From AG-12 sp027339635 (GTDB lineage: Bacteria > Chloroflexota > Dormibacteria > Aeolococcales > Bog-877), in NCBI GenBank assembly GCA_027339635.1, contig DAHWNZ010000008.1, positions 13,235 through 77,234 on the forward strand: 64,000 bases of DNA, written 5' to 3'. The notes beneath the pieces were generated by a model. It was given only the letters and a program-made list of their open reading frames with translations. It did not search any database and was not told where the DNA came from. Position 1 is the first letter of the stretch. Each line of letters opens with the position of its first letter. Positions 1-8,629 of the stretch are shown in pieces. A program made the translations under genes and the position numbers.

Positions 1-1370
1 ACGAACATGACGGTCGCTCCCACGTAGTACCCGATGGTCAGGGGCCCAGGATTGTGTCCGCTCCCGATCAGGGTGGCGAACAGATAGGGCGCGCCCACTC
101 CCCCCACCAGTTGCGAGATTGCGAAGAAGAACGATATCGCCTGGCTGCGCAACTCCAAGGGGAAGATCTCGCTGACTGTGAGGTAGGCGGAGGAGGCGCC
201 GGCGGAGGCGAAGAAGAACGTCGCGCACCAGAAGATCGTCTGGGTCGTTGCGTTCAGGGCTCCTGAGTCGAAGAGGGCGGCGGACACGGCCAGCAGCAGC
301 CCGGAGAGGCAGTAGGTGAACACGATCATCTTGCGCCGGCCGACGGTGTCGAAGAATCGCCCCAACAGTAGCGGGCCCGCGAGGTTTCCCGCCGCGAAGG
401 GGATGAAGAAGAAGGCTGTCTGGTCGGATGCGATTCGGTAGAAGTGGGTGAGCACCAGGGCGTATGAGAAGAAGATCGCGTTGTACAAAAACGACTGGGT
501 GACCATCATCGAGAAGCCCAGCAAGGATCGGCTGGGGTAGTCGCGCAACATCGTCCTTCCGATCTGCAGGTACGACACCTGTCCCCGGTCGGTCACCTCT
601 ATGGCGGAGTCGGAGGAGACCTCAGGCAGGTGGACTCCATCTGCCTCGAGGGCCGCCTCGATCTCATCGACTGTGTGTTCCGCCTCCTCCTGGTGGCCGT
701 GGGTCATCAGCCAGCGGGGGCTCTCGGGGATGTGGCGGCGCACGTAGATGATGATCAAGCCGATTACGGGCCCGATGAAGAACCCGATTCTCCAACCGAG
801 GTTGATCGCAACAAGGTTTGGATTGAGCAGGAGAATCGTCCCCAGCGAACCTATGAGCGCGCCGAGCCAGTACGTGCCGTTGATGGCGATGTCCACGCGG
901 CCCCGATAGTGGGAGGGAATCAGCTCATCGATCGCGGAGTTGATGGCCGTGTACTCTCCCCCTATCCCGGTCCCCGCGATGAAGCGGAATAGGAGGAGAA
1001 ACCAGAGCGTGGGGGACAGGCCGGAGATTCCACTGGCCACCAGATAGATGGCCAGGGTCCAGATGAACAGGCGCTTGCGGCCCAGCCAGTCTGTGAGTCG
1101 GCCAAAGACCAGCGCCCCCACCACCTCACCAGCCAGATAGACGCTCCCGATCAGGCCCGCCTCGGATGTGCTCAGCCCGAGCGTGGCATGGTGCTGCAGC
1201 ACCGGGCTAACACTGGAGGCGATCTGGATCTCCAGGCCGTCAAGGATCCAGGAGACACCAAGGCCGACGACCACGAGCCAGTGGAACCGGCTCCAGGGGA
1301 GCCTGTCGAGCCGCGCCGGCACCAACGTTCTAACCGATGTGCCGACCGGGGCTTCTCCTGTCGACTTCAT
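1..1370 (-). CDS. MFS transporter, sugar-porter/metabolite:H+ symporter type (partial, C-terminus off the window)
   Basis: The reverse strand is open from an ATG at 1370 to the left edge, giving about 456 residues without a stop. It encodes a 12-helix-type major facilitator that would move a small organic solute across the cytoplasmic membrane, probably by proton symport. Visible hallmarks are the loop 2-3 motif GRLTDWLGRKR, the phrase RFIAGTGIGGEYTAI in helix 4, PESPRWL after helix 6, and LGRFFDTVGRRK in the second half. A GGAGG ribosome-binding site lies about 8 nt before the ATG. The gene stands alone; the next gene is on the other strand. The substrate cannot be read from the sequence; aromatic acids, sugars and other metabolites are all carried by this superfamily. 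Confidence 0.85.
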   Translation of the reverse strand, partial: MKSTGEAPVGTSVRTLVPARLDRLPWSRFHWLVVVGLGVSWILDGLEIQIASSVSPVLQHHATLGLSTSEAGLIGSVYLAGEVVGALVFGRLTDWLGRKRLFIWTLAIYLVASGISGLSPTLWFLLLFRFIAGTGIGGEYTAINSAIDELIPSHYRGRVDIAINGTYWLGALIGSLGTILLLNPNLVAINLGWRIGFFIGPVIGLIIIYVRRHIPESPRWLMTHGHQEEAEHTVDEIEAALEADGVHLPEVSSDSAIEVTDRGQVSYLQIGRTMLRDYPSRSLLGFSMMVTQSFLYNAIFFSYALVLTHFYRIASDQTAFFFIPFAAGNLAGPLLLGRFFDTVGRRKMIVFTYCLSGLLLAVSAALFDSGALNATTQTIFWCATFFFASAGASSAYLTVSEIFPLELRSQAISFFFAISQLVGGVGAPYLFATLIGSGHNPGPLTIGYYVGATVMF

Positions 1371-1770
1371 TGAACCGCACCTCCAATCCGTGGCCGACCG
1401 TCGTCGATCCTGCCATCGCCTTCGAGGGGTTGCAGCGGCGAATTCGATAGAGTCGGCCGAGCCCTTGCGGGTGCGACCCGGCCAGCGGGCGGGGGAGTCG
1501 GCCAGCGCGCGAGCGGTCCTCTCTCAGAACCGCCAGTTGGCCAACTTCGCTCCAGGTGCCGTCCCGAACGGTGGTCGTCGGCCGGGGCCCGCCGACGGAG
1601 TGGGGCTTGGTGGTGGCACCGTCAGGATGGGCGCCAGCAACCGTCTCAAGGATAGGCCTCCGCAGACAGTAGCCCTCGACCGTCCTCGAGCTCTGGTCCA
1701 GGCCCGCTGTGTGCCTGGTTCCCACCCCAGGCCGTTACCGGCAGCCAGCTACCGTGTTAGGCTCCCGTGC
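1371..1770. other. Intergenic region between divergent genes
   Basis: This 400-base stretch separates the MFS gene (-) from the DinB-like gene (+). Apart from the -10 box directly before the DinB-like start, I see no RNA gene, repeat or convincing coding frame. Short open frames here lack ribosome-binding sites and family resemblance. Confidence 0.4.
1758..1763 (+). promoter_or_regulatory. -10 element TAGGCT of a leaderless promoter
   Basis: TAGGCT fits TANNNT and ends 8 nt before the GTG start at 1771. No Shine-Dalgarno sequence lies between them. The arrangement matches many other genes in this window and supports a leaderless transcript. Confidence 0.5.
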
Positions 1771-2277
1771 GTGCTCCTCTCACAGTCACAGGCCACGGAC
1801 GAGTTGCAGCGCTGGCACCGCGAGTACCAGGGTCTGCTCGACTCAGCGGCAGATGCCGACTGGGAGCGGCCGGGCACGATCGGGGACGGAGATTGGTCCC
1901 TCCGCGATCTGGTGGGCCACATCCTGAGCTGGGAGGAGCTGGCTCTGCAGGCCATCTCCGCGGTGGCTGCGGGAGACCCCCCTGCCGACTCGGGCCAGGG
2001 AATCGACCAATTGAACCAGGAGATGGTGGAGCGCAAGGCCGCAATTCCCCTGGAGGACTTGCGCCGGCAGGCTGCGGCGACCCACGCGGTGCTGATCCGG
2101 ACGATCGCGGATCTTGCGGACGACATCTGGGCCAGGCCCGTCGACAACGGCGATGAGGGCCCGATGGCGTTGGGAGAACTGCTCGGGGGTGTCCTCGGCG
2201 CGGAGCATCAACCCTTCGGGCACATCAGCGCCCATCTGGGGGACCTGCGCCACTACGTGGCCGACACTCCCGTTTGA
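1771..2277 (+). CDS. DinB-like / maleylpyruvate isomerase N-terminal domain protein
   Basis: The protein has 168 residues and looks like a DinB/DfsB-fold four-helix bundle. The segment DWSLRDLVGHILSWEEL matches the family's metal-binding His on the second helix, and a second histidine pair sits in EHQPFGHISAHL near the C-terminus. Relatives include thiol-dependent (bacillithiol or mycothiol) transferases and enzymes of unknown reaction, so no substrate is assigned. The open frame runs further upstream, but the family similarity begins at the GTG at 1771 and a -10 box sits 8 nt before it. That start is therefore preferred over the earlier ATG at 1168. Confidence 0.7.
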   Translation: MLLSQSQATDELQRWHREYQGLLDSAADADWERPGTIGDGDWSLRDLVGHILSWEELALQAISAVAAGDPPADSGQGIDQLNQEMVERKAAIPLEDLRRQAAATHAVLIRTIADLADDIWARPVDNGDEGPMALGELLGGVLGAEHQPFGHISAHLGDLRHYVADTPV

Positions 2278-2625
2278 TCCGTCCGCTGCGCCACCCCACG
2301 TGCGCCCGTAGACCTCGCCCCGAGTGTGACGGCCTTGGGAGCGCGGCCGTGGCGCTTGCGGTAGCGTCAGGAGCTGCCGCGCAGAAACCCTGCGCCGGCC
2401 GGTTCCCCAAGGGCACCGCGAAAAGGCGGGGGTGGGTGCCCACTGGTTGAGGCGGCCATTATGCGGGCCATCCGTCAGTCGTAGCTCTTACCCCGACTGC
2501 GTTGATCTCCCGGGTCCTCGCCAGTGGGAATCGACTCTCGACCCGCCCTGCGAAGTCAGCCGTGGGGCCTCGGTTCGACGGGGCCACGGTCTCAGATGGT
2601 CGTTGGCCGTACCCTGCTCAGGTCC
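2278..2625. other. Intergenic region between convergent genes
   Basis: This region separates the convergent DinB-like and aldehyde dehydrogenase genes. A weak inverted repeat (CCGTGG at 2560-2565, CCACGG at 2584-2589) could act in termination, but no T-tract follows. Nothing else is recognised. Confidence 0.3.
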
Positions 2626-4074
2626 TCACAGTTGCAGGGACTTAGGCACTAGGAACTCCTCCATCCCGTACCGCCCAAACTCGCGTCCATGCCCGGACTG
2701 CTTGACGCCTCCGAAGGGAGCCGAGGTGCTGAAGGCGCCGCCGTTGATCTCAACAGTCCCGGCCCTAAGACGTCGGGCGACGGCCTGGGCTCGGACCGGG
2801 TCCGCCGACCAGACCGCGGCCGCCAAGCCGTATGGCGTTCCGTTCGCGATCTCCACCGCCTCGTCCTCATCCCGGTAGGTCAAAACGCTGAGAACGGGAC
2901 CGAATATCTCCTCCTGAGCGATCGCCATCTGGGGTGTCACATGGTCGAAGATCGTCGGTTTGACGAAGTACCCGCGATCCAGACCTGGGGGGGCATCGCT
3001 TCCCCCCAGCACAAGGCGGGCGCCCTCCGCGATCCCCCGATCGATGTAGGCCCGGACCCGTTCCTGCTGTGACAGGGAGGCCAGCGGTCCCAACCTGGTC
3101 GCCTCGTCCAGGGGGTCGCCGGGTGAGAGCTTCTGGGCGGTGGCCACGGCAACTTCAACCACCTGGTCGGCGAGCTTCTCGGGGATAAGGAGCCGCGTGA
3201 GCGCGGTGCAGGTCTGCCCCTGGTTCAGGAAGGCGTTGTAGACGACGAACTTTGCCGCCTTGGTCCAGTCGGCGTCGTCCAGCACCAGGCTCGCCGACTT
3301 GCCTCCGAGCTCCATGGTGACGGGCTTGACGGTTGCCGCCGCCAATTCCGAGATACGACGCCCCGCGCGGGTCGAGCCGGTGAAGGATATTGCGTCCACC
3401 AGCGGGTGGGTGACCACGGCCTCACCGGCGGACTGGCCCCGTCCCACGATGACATTCAAGACGCCATCAGGGAGCCCTGCCTCCATGGCGGTCTCCGCCA
3501 GCATCAGCGCCGTCAGGGGGGCCACCTCGCTCGCCTTGAGGACCACTGTGGCTCCCGCCGCCAGGGCCGCCGCCACCTTGGCCATCACCTGTTGCAGGGG
3601 ATAGTTCCACGGCGTGATCGCGCCCACCACGCCGATTGGCTCCTTGACCACCAAGCAGTTGCCGATAGTCTCTTCGAACGGATAGTCCGCCATAACTTCG
3701 GCGATGGTGGTGGTGATCGCGATCGGGTTGCCGACCTGGACAGCACGGGACTGGCGGATGGGAGTCCCGACCTCGCGAGAGATGGTTCTGGCGTACTCCT
3801 CACTCCTCCCCCTGATCCCCTCTGCCAGCCTTCGCAAGAGGTCCGCGCGCTCCTGGGGTGCGGTGCCGGCCCACGGCCCAAGGGCCTGTTGGGCCGCCCT
3901 CACCGCCCGGTCCACGTCTTCCTGGTCGGCGTCCGCAACCACGGCCAGAGGCTCGCCGGTGGCGGCCTCGGCCACCGTTATGCGGCCCCCGCCATGGGCG
4001 TCGGTGAAGGCACCCCCGATGAAGAACTGGGTGGCTCGCTGCGCATCCATTTCGTCCGCTGCGGCCTGGGTCAT
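2626..4074 (-). CDS. NAD(P)-dependent aldehyde dehydrogenase
   Basis: The protein has 482 residues, the usual length for the aldehyde dehydrogenase superfamily, which oxidises aldehydes to carboxylic acids with NAD(P)+. All catalytic landmarks are present: the oxyanion Asn in TPWNYP, the cofactor-binding Lys in VVLKASE, the general-base Glu in MELGGKS, the nucleophile Cys in NQGQTCTA, and the second Glu in EEIFGPVLSV. The ATG at 4074 has a strong GAGGAG site 5 nt upstream. The TetR regulator on the other strand, about 500 bases away, may control it. The particular aldehyde cannot be inferred. Confidence 0.93.
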   Translation of the reverse strand: MTQAAADEMDAQRATQFFIGGAFTDAHGGGRITVAEAATGEPLAVVADADQEDVDRAVRAAQQALGPWAGTAPQERADLLRRLAEGIRGRSEEYARTISREVGTPIRQSRAVQVGNPIAITTTIAEVMADYPFEETIGNCLVVKEPIGVVGAITPWNYPLQQVMAKVAAALAAGATVVLKASEVAPLTALMLAETAMEAGLPDGVLNVIVGRGQSAGEAVVTHPLVDAISFTGSTRAGRRISELAAATVKPVTMELGGKSASLVLDDADWTKAAKFVVYNAFLNQGQTCTALTRLLIPEKLADQVVEVAVATAQKLSPGDPLDEATRLGPLASLSQQERVRAYIDRGIAEGARLVLGGSDAPPGLDRGYFVKPTIFDHVTPQMAIAQEEIFGPVLSVLTYRDEDEAVEIANGTPYGLAAAVWSADPVRAQAVARRLRAGTVEINGGAFSTSAPFGGVKQSGHGREFGRYGMEEFLVPKSLQL

Positions 4075-4576
4075 CTCCTCACCTCCTCATGACTTGAACC
4101 AGTTCGGCGCCACCGCGAACAATCGAGAGCGCCCGACGCAACCGCTGCCCCCTCGCCGGCTCAGCTCCATGGCCCCGGTGCTCTTGGGACTCTGGCGGAC
4201 CCTCCGGCTCGGAGCGGGCCCAGGAGACGCATTTCGGGCGCCCTCGGCCCAGGGACCGCGTTCGCCCTGCTCGACCGTAGCCCCGGGGTGAAGCAGAGGG
4301 ATAGGGGCCACCGCCACGGACGCAGCGAGTGCGCTCGGGCCCCTGCGCGTCAAGGAGCTCCTCGCAAGGGTGGGGCGCACCTGGCAGTCTCCGTCGTCAC
4401 CCTGGCATCGTAGCAATTGGGTATCGACGAAACCTGGCGCGGACGACATAATGGCGGAAAGTTAGGGGAGGCGAGGTGACAGTGACTCTGTCGGCACCTG
4501 CTGGTTCCGAGCACCCTGCGCTGCCGGGGTTCCCGACCGGGCCCTTACCCTGTTTTGGCGATCTCGTGGGTGGCCC
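4075..4576. other. Divergent intergenic region, ALDH / TetR
   Basis: About 500 bases lie between the divergent aldehyde dehydrogenase and TetR genes. It holds a possible -10 (CATAAT, 4447-4452), a possible TetR-type operator (4478-4492) and TACCCT about 30 nt before the TetR start. No gene is supported. Confidence 0.35.
4478..4492. promoter_or_regulatory. Possible TetR-type operator (GACAG-N5-CTGTC)
   Basis: Perfect 5-bp inverted arms GACAG and CTGTC are separated by TGACT, about 85 bases before the TetR start. The GACA/TGTC form is typical of TetR-family operators. The assignment is inferred from position and shape only. Confidence 0.35.
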
Positions 4577-5320
4577 ATGACGGGCTCGGAGCGGCAGCGA
4601 GCTCCCTGGCTCCCCCAGGGCGCGATCAATAAGGTGGGGCGGATCTCGCCCCGCAAGCAGGCCGCTGACAAATCTCCAGCGTCGAGACGGCTGCCCTGGG
4701 AGGAGCGCCGGGCCCAGTTGCTCCAGGCATGCCTGGAGACCTTCGTGGCTATGGGCCTTGAGATGACCACCATGGATACGATCGCAGCCAGAGCGGGAGT
4801 CAGCAAGCCTCTTGTGTACCGCCACTTCCACAATCGATTCGAGGCGCTGATGGCGGTCGTCGACCAGCAGGCCGACTTGCTGATGGCGCGCGTACGCGCC
4901 CCGCTGCGGCCGGGAGCGGGATCGGAGTTGGACTCCGTCATCCAGGGCTTTCTCGCCTTCGCCGGAGAGGCCCCGGGAGGATTTCGCCTTCTCTTCCATC
5001 TCGTGGATGGGAGCCCCGGTCCGGCCAAGAGGAGGCTCGATGAGTTGCGAGATGGCCTCGGGGGCACCCTGACCCGCGCCCTGGTTGCAAGTCTGCCGCC
5101 TGCTTTGGGGTTGGAGCAAGCCATCTCCGAGTCCCGCGTCGGACACCTGATGGTGTCGATTCTGGAGGGGGTGGCCGCGGGCCTGGCCGAGGGAGAGGAC
5201 CCCGCCCTAGTGGCTCAGATCCTGACCCGACTGCTGCGCCCCGACAGGGTGGCGGAGGCGGTCATGCCCAACCAGGGTTCGGCGCTGGCCGAACGCGGCT
5301 TGCGCGCTGGGCTCAGGTGA
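4577..5320 (+). CDS. TetR/AcrR family transcriptional regulator
   Basis: The 247-residue protein has an N-terminal TetR DNA-binding domain. The helix-turn-helix reads TMDTIAARAGVSKPLVYRHF at roughly residues 65-85, followed by a helical ligand-binding domain. An extra basic, Pro-rich tail of about 40 residues precedes the first helix. It is likely a repressor of itself or of the divergent aldehyde dehydrogenase; this is inferred from position. A possible -10 (TACCCT) sits about 30 nt upstream and a GGGTGG site lies just before the ATG. The ligand is unknown. Confidence 0.85.
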   Translation: MTGSERQRAPWLPQGAINKVGRISPRKQAADKSPASRRLPWEERRAQLLQACLETFVAMGLEMTTMDTIAARAGVSKPLVYRHFHNRFEALMAVVDQQADLLMARVRAPLRPGAGSELDSVIQGFLAFAGEAPGGFRLLFHLVDGSPGPAKRRLDELRDGLGGTLTRALVASLPPALGLEQAISESRVGHLMVSILEGVAAGLAEGEDPALVAQILTRLLRPDRVAEAVMPNQGSALAERGLRAGLR

Positions 5321-5472
5321 GAGCGGGATCATTCGTGGAGCTGGCCCTCAACAGCGACGGTCCCCTGGGCTCTGTCCCGGGCCTCACTGCTGCTCTCGGT
5401 TCGCCGCCACGCCCTGGCGCCCTTTACCCCCGCTCCAATTGGTGCTCCTAGTCCGGTGCCATCCCGTCAGGG

Positions 5473-5503
5473 TTGCAGGATTTGGGGGCTGTGATGTTAG
5501 GTT
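5473..5503 (+). promoter_or_regulatory. Candidate promoter of adnA-adnB
   Basis: TTGCAG (5473-5478) and TAGGTT (5498-5503) are spaced by 19 nt. A good AAGGAG ribosome-binding site follows at 5509-5514, before the ATG at 5522. There is no LexA box here, so the helicase-nuclease does not look SOS-controlled. Confidence 0.45.
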
Positions 5504-5521
5504 CCTCCAAGGAGTGAAGAG

Positions 5522-8500
5522 ATGAGTGGCGGGGCCGGGCTCCCTGCGGTCCTGGGGCCGACGCGTCTGCTGGGTGGACCCGGGTCGGGCAAGACCGAGA
5601 CGCTGGCCCGGATTGCCGTGGATTGGCTTGAGTCAGGTGGTGACCACAAGCGGGTGGTGGTCGTCACCCGCAACCGGATTGGGCTGCGGGTCATGCTGGA
5701 TCACCTCGGCCGCCTGCTGCCCACTTGCAGCTTTCCACCGCGGACCGTGACTCAGGAGACTTTGGCACGCCAGGTCCTGCGGTCCCTGGGCGAGCCGGAT
5801 GACCAGACCAGACCGCTCAGCAGGGTCGGGGAGTGGTTGGCCATGACCCGGGCCTTCCAGGACGCAACCCCCCTTTTGGATCGGCTGCGTCCCTTGGTGG
5901 GTGACCCGAGCTGCATCGAGGACGCGCTGGAATTCGCCTCCTTGCTGAAGCAGGGACTCGTGGGCCTCGCCCTGTTGGCGGAACGTCTCAGCCGCGACCA
6001 GGGAGTGCTGGCGGAGCTGACGGTCATAATGGCCCGCTATCAGGATGCCCTGGCCACAATGGGCGGCCGCGACGCCCGCGACCTGACGGTCGCCGCGGTT
6101 GAGAGACTGCAGAGGGATCAGGGAGCGCTGGCGGGGTGGGCGGACCTGCTCTTGGTCGACGAGGCCGAGGATCTCAATCCAGCCCAGTGGCAGTTGCTGG
6201 AGCTCCTGGTCGAGCGGATGGCGCCCCCTTGCCGGGCGGTGCTGGCGGGGGAGCCGACGGTCGCCCTCCCTTCGTTTCAGGGCCCCCCGGCGAGGTTCTT
6301 CAACGAGGCCTTCCCCCGCCGTTTCCACGCCGCCGACCTGGCTCTGCCAGGCCCCGAGACTGCCTGGCTCGCCGCGGTCGGCGAGGTCCTCGCCCAGAGG
6401 TCTCCGGGGCTCGGCTCACCGGGCTCTGAGGGGCTAGGGCCGCGGCGGCCAGCCACGGCCGCCATCTGGTCCGCCGGCGACGAGACCGAGGAGGCCATGG
6501 CGATCGCCCGAGAGATCAGAAGGGCCAGGCTCGCCGAGGAGGTGGCGTACGACGAGGTGGCGATCCTGCTCTGGGACCCGGGGGCGCAACTCGCTCCGAT
6601 TGCCGCCGCCCTCGCTGAGCTGCGAGTGCCCTTTCACGTGTGGCAGCGGAGATGGGCTGGAAGCATTGCCACGCGCGCCGTGATCACCTGGCTGAGAGCG
6701 CTGGCCGCTCCCCAGGATGATCTCGCCGTCGCGGAGGCACTCTCTCTTGGCCCCCAGGGCCTGCAGCCATCCGAGCTCAGGGACCTGCGGCAGAGGGCTG
6801 CTCGAGATCAGGTGCGACTCGCAACCACGCTGGCAAACCTGGCCCGCGCGGCTCCCAATTCGCGCGAGAATCAGGGGCTAGGCCGGACTCCGGCGCTGGC
6901 CAGTCTCTGGCTGGATCTTGGGGGGGGACGGCCCGATCTTGGGGCGGCATTGATGGACCCCGCCGCACTTAGGGACGTGATCGGCAAGATTGAGCGTGGC
7001 ACCGGCTTGTCCCAACTCGCCCTCTCGCATCTGGAAACGGCGGCTGCCATGGCCAACCTGGACCGGGTGGCCAGCGATGCCATCGAGGCCAGCAGACGCC
7101 TGGGTGCGGCGGACAGGCCGCTCTCGGAATGGATCGAAGTGATTGAGGTCGCGGTTCGGGTCAGCGGAGTGGAACAGGACCACGGGGTGCTGGCCCCGCC
7201 TGAGGCGGTCGCTGTCGTGAGCGCCCAGAATGCCAAGGGTGCCAGCTGGCGCAGGGTTTTTCTTCCCGGGATGGTCGCGGGCGCCATGCCCCGGCTTGGC
7301 AGGGATGGTGGGCTACTCACCCAGGCCGAGCTCCAGACCCTGCTGGACCGGGTCCCGGAGCTGGAGGATGTGATGGGCGCCCCAGGGGATCACCTGGAGA
7401 GGGAGTGCCGCCGTTTCTTGATGGCCACGACAAGGGCCCGCGAGCAGGTGGTGCTCTCGTGGAGCAGACGAGGCTCCCTGGCCGAGCGGGAGCCGTCCAC
7501 GTTCCTCGCCGCCGTGAAGACGGCCGGAGGGGTTCAGGAGGTTGCCGCCCCACTGGCAACTCCTGTGGCGGTGGCTGACCTGGTCTGTCATTGGGCGATT
7601 GCCTTGAGCCATGGCCGCCCTCCCACAGGTTCCTCCAGAATGCCAGAGCACCTGGCCCGAGCCCGACAGGTGGCCGGTTGGATGACGCCGTGGGATCCAG
7701 TCTCGCCCGAGGCGGCCGCTGCCGAGGGCCACCTCAGCGCCAGCGCGCTCAGCGCCTGGCTTGCCTGCCCGCGCCTGTACTACTTCGGCCAACTTCGACT
7801 CCGCCGGGAAGACACCGTGGGCACGGTCCTGGGGGTGGCCGCTCACAGCCTGCTTGAGTTCGCCCACCGCGAGCGGGCATCTTGGGCCGACTCGCCTGAT
7901 CTGTTCACCCCCATGGCGCTGACTCACATTCACGACCAGCTCATGCCAGGGGTTCGCGAGCGGCTCGTGGACCCGCTGGGCTCGTTCTACGTGGAGGCGT
8001 GGCTCAACCGCTTGGCCAGGAGGTGGGCCAAGGTGGTGTTGGAGGAGCGTCGCATGGGTGAACAGGTCGCCAGCGAGGTCGCCTTCGATCTCCCAATCGA
8101 GGAATTCGCACTGGTGGGCAAGATCGACGCCCTGTGGCATGATCCCCAGGGCGACCTGGAGGTGGTCGACTACAAGACCTCTGAGGGAGCTCTTCCCGGC
8201 GGTCCTGATATGCGCCGCCAGGTGCTGGGCAACGGGGACAGCGGGCCTTCCGATTGGCAGCTTCCGATCTATGCGATGGCGGCGCGCGACCTGCATCTGG
8301 ACGGGACCGCGGTCCCGGTCAGAGCCCGCAATTGGTACCTGGGCCCGGAGCCGAACCGCTCCGGTTCACTGGTGACCCGAGGCTTTCGGCTCGGCCAGGC
8401 CGAGGGCAGGCTCCCAACGGGCGAGGTCGAGCTGGGCCAGGACGAGTTGGACCGTGTTGAGGCGGAGATAGCACGGCAGGCGCGGCTGATTCGGCAGGGG

Positions 8501-8629
8501 CGCTTTGCCGCGCTGCCGCGCCACGACATTTACACCTGCCGCGGGTACCTCGGATGTAGCCTCGCTCGTTGCTGCGACGGCGAGGGCACCGTGGGAGGAG
8601 CTTTCCCCCTGCCAGTGCCTCGACCATGA
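5522..8629 (+). CDS. adnA: AdnA-like helicase-nuclease subunit (UvrD-like motor + RecB-family nuclease)
   Basis: The 1035-residue protein has a UvrD/Rep-type motor followed by a PD-(D/E)XK nuclease. Walker A GGPGSGKTE lies at residues 18-26 and the Walker B-type LLLVDEAED near 210-215. A degenerate motif VI (MATTRAREQVV) is also present. The nuclease has VVDYKT near residue 883. One Cys in LACPRLYYF (about 750) and a cluster at 1006, 1012, 1017 and 1018 would hold an iron-sulfur cluster, as in AddB and Cas4. Size, order and domain layout match mycobacterial AdnA (about 1045 residues), which with AdnB resects double-strand breaks for recombination. The next gene overlaps by ATGA, so both are co-translated. 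AddB of AddAB is the main alternative name. Confidence 0.8.
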   Translation: MSGGAGLPAVLGPTRLLGGPGSGKTETLARIAVDWLESGGDHKRVVVVTRNRIGLRVMLDHLGRLLPTCSFPPRTVTQETLARQVLRSLGEPDDQTRPLSRVGEWLAMTRAFQDATPLLDRLRPLVGDPSCIEDALEFASLLKQGLVGLALLAERLSRDQGVLAELTVIMARYQDALATMGGRDARDLTVAAVERLQRDQGALAGWADLLLVDEAEDLNPAQWQLLELLVERMAPPCRAVLAGEPTVALPSFQGPPARFFNEAFPRRFHAADLALPGPETAWLAAVGEVLAQRSPGLGSPGSEGLGPRRPATAAIWSAGDETEEAMAIAREIRRARLAEEVAYDEVAILLWDPGAQLAPIAAALAELRVPFHVWQRRWAGSIATRAVITWLRALAAPQDDLAVAEALSLGPQGLQPSELRDLRQRAARDQVRLATTLANLARAAPNSRENQGLGRTPALASLWLDLGGGRPDLGAALMDPAALRDVIGKIERGTGLSQLALSHLETAAAMANLDRVASDAIEASRRLGAADRPLSEWIEVIEVAVRVSGVEQDHGVLAPPEAVAVVSAQNAKGASWRRVFLPGMVAGAMPRLGRDGGLLTQAELQTLLDRVPELEDVMGAPGDHLERECRRFLMATTRAREQVVLSWSRRGSLAEREPSTFLAAVKTAGGVQEVAAPLATPVAVADLVCHWAIALSHGRPPTGSSRMPEHLARARQVAGWMTPWDPVSPEAAAAEGHLSASALSAWLACPRLYYFGQLRLRREDTVGTVLGVAAHSLLEFAHRERASWADSPDLFTPMALTHIHDQLMPGVRERLVDPLGSFYVEAWLNRLARRWAKVVLEERRMGEQVASEVAFDLPIEEFALVGKIDALWHDPQGDLEVVDYKTSEGALPGGPDMRRQVLGNGDSGPSDWQLPIYAMAARDLHLDGTAVPVRARNWYLGPEPNRSGSLVTRGFRLGQAEGRLPTGEVELGQDELDRVEAEIARQARLIRQGRFAALPRHDIYTCRGYLGCSLARCCDGEGTVGGAFPLPVPRP

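Noticed and set aside
1168..1770. N-terminal 200-residue extension of the DinB-like ORF
   Set aside because: It overlaps the MFS gene antisense, lacks any domain, and a -10 box sits right before the internal GTG at 1771.
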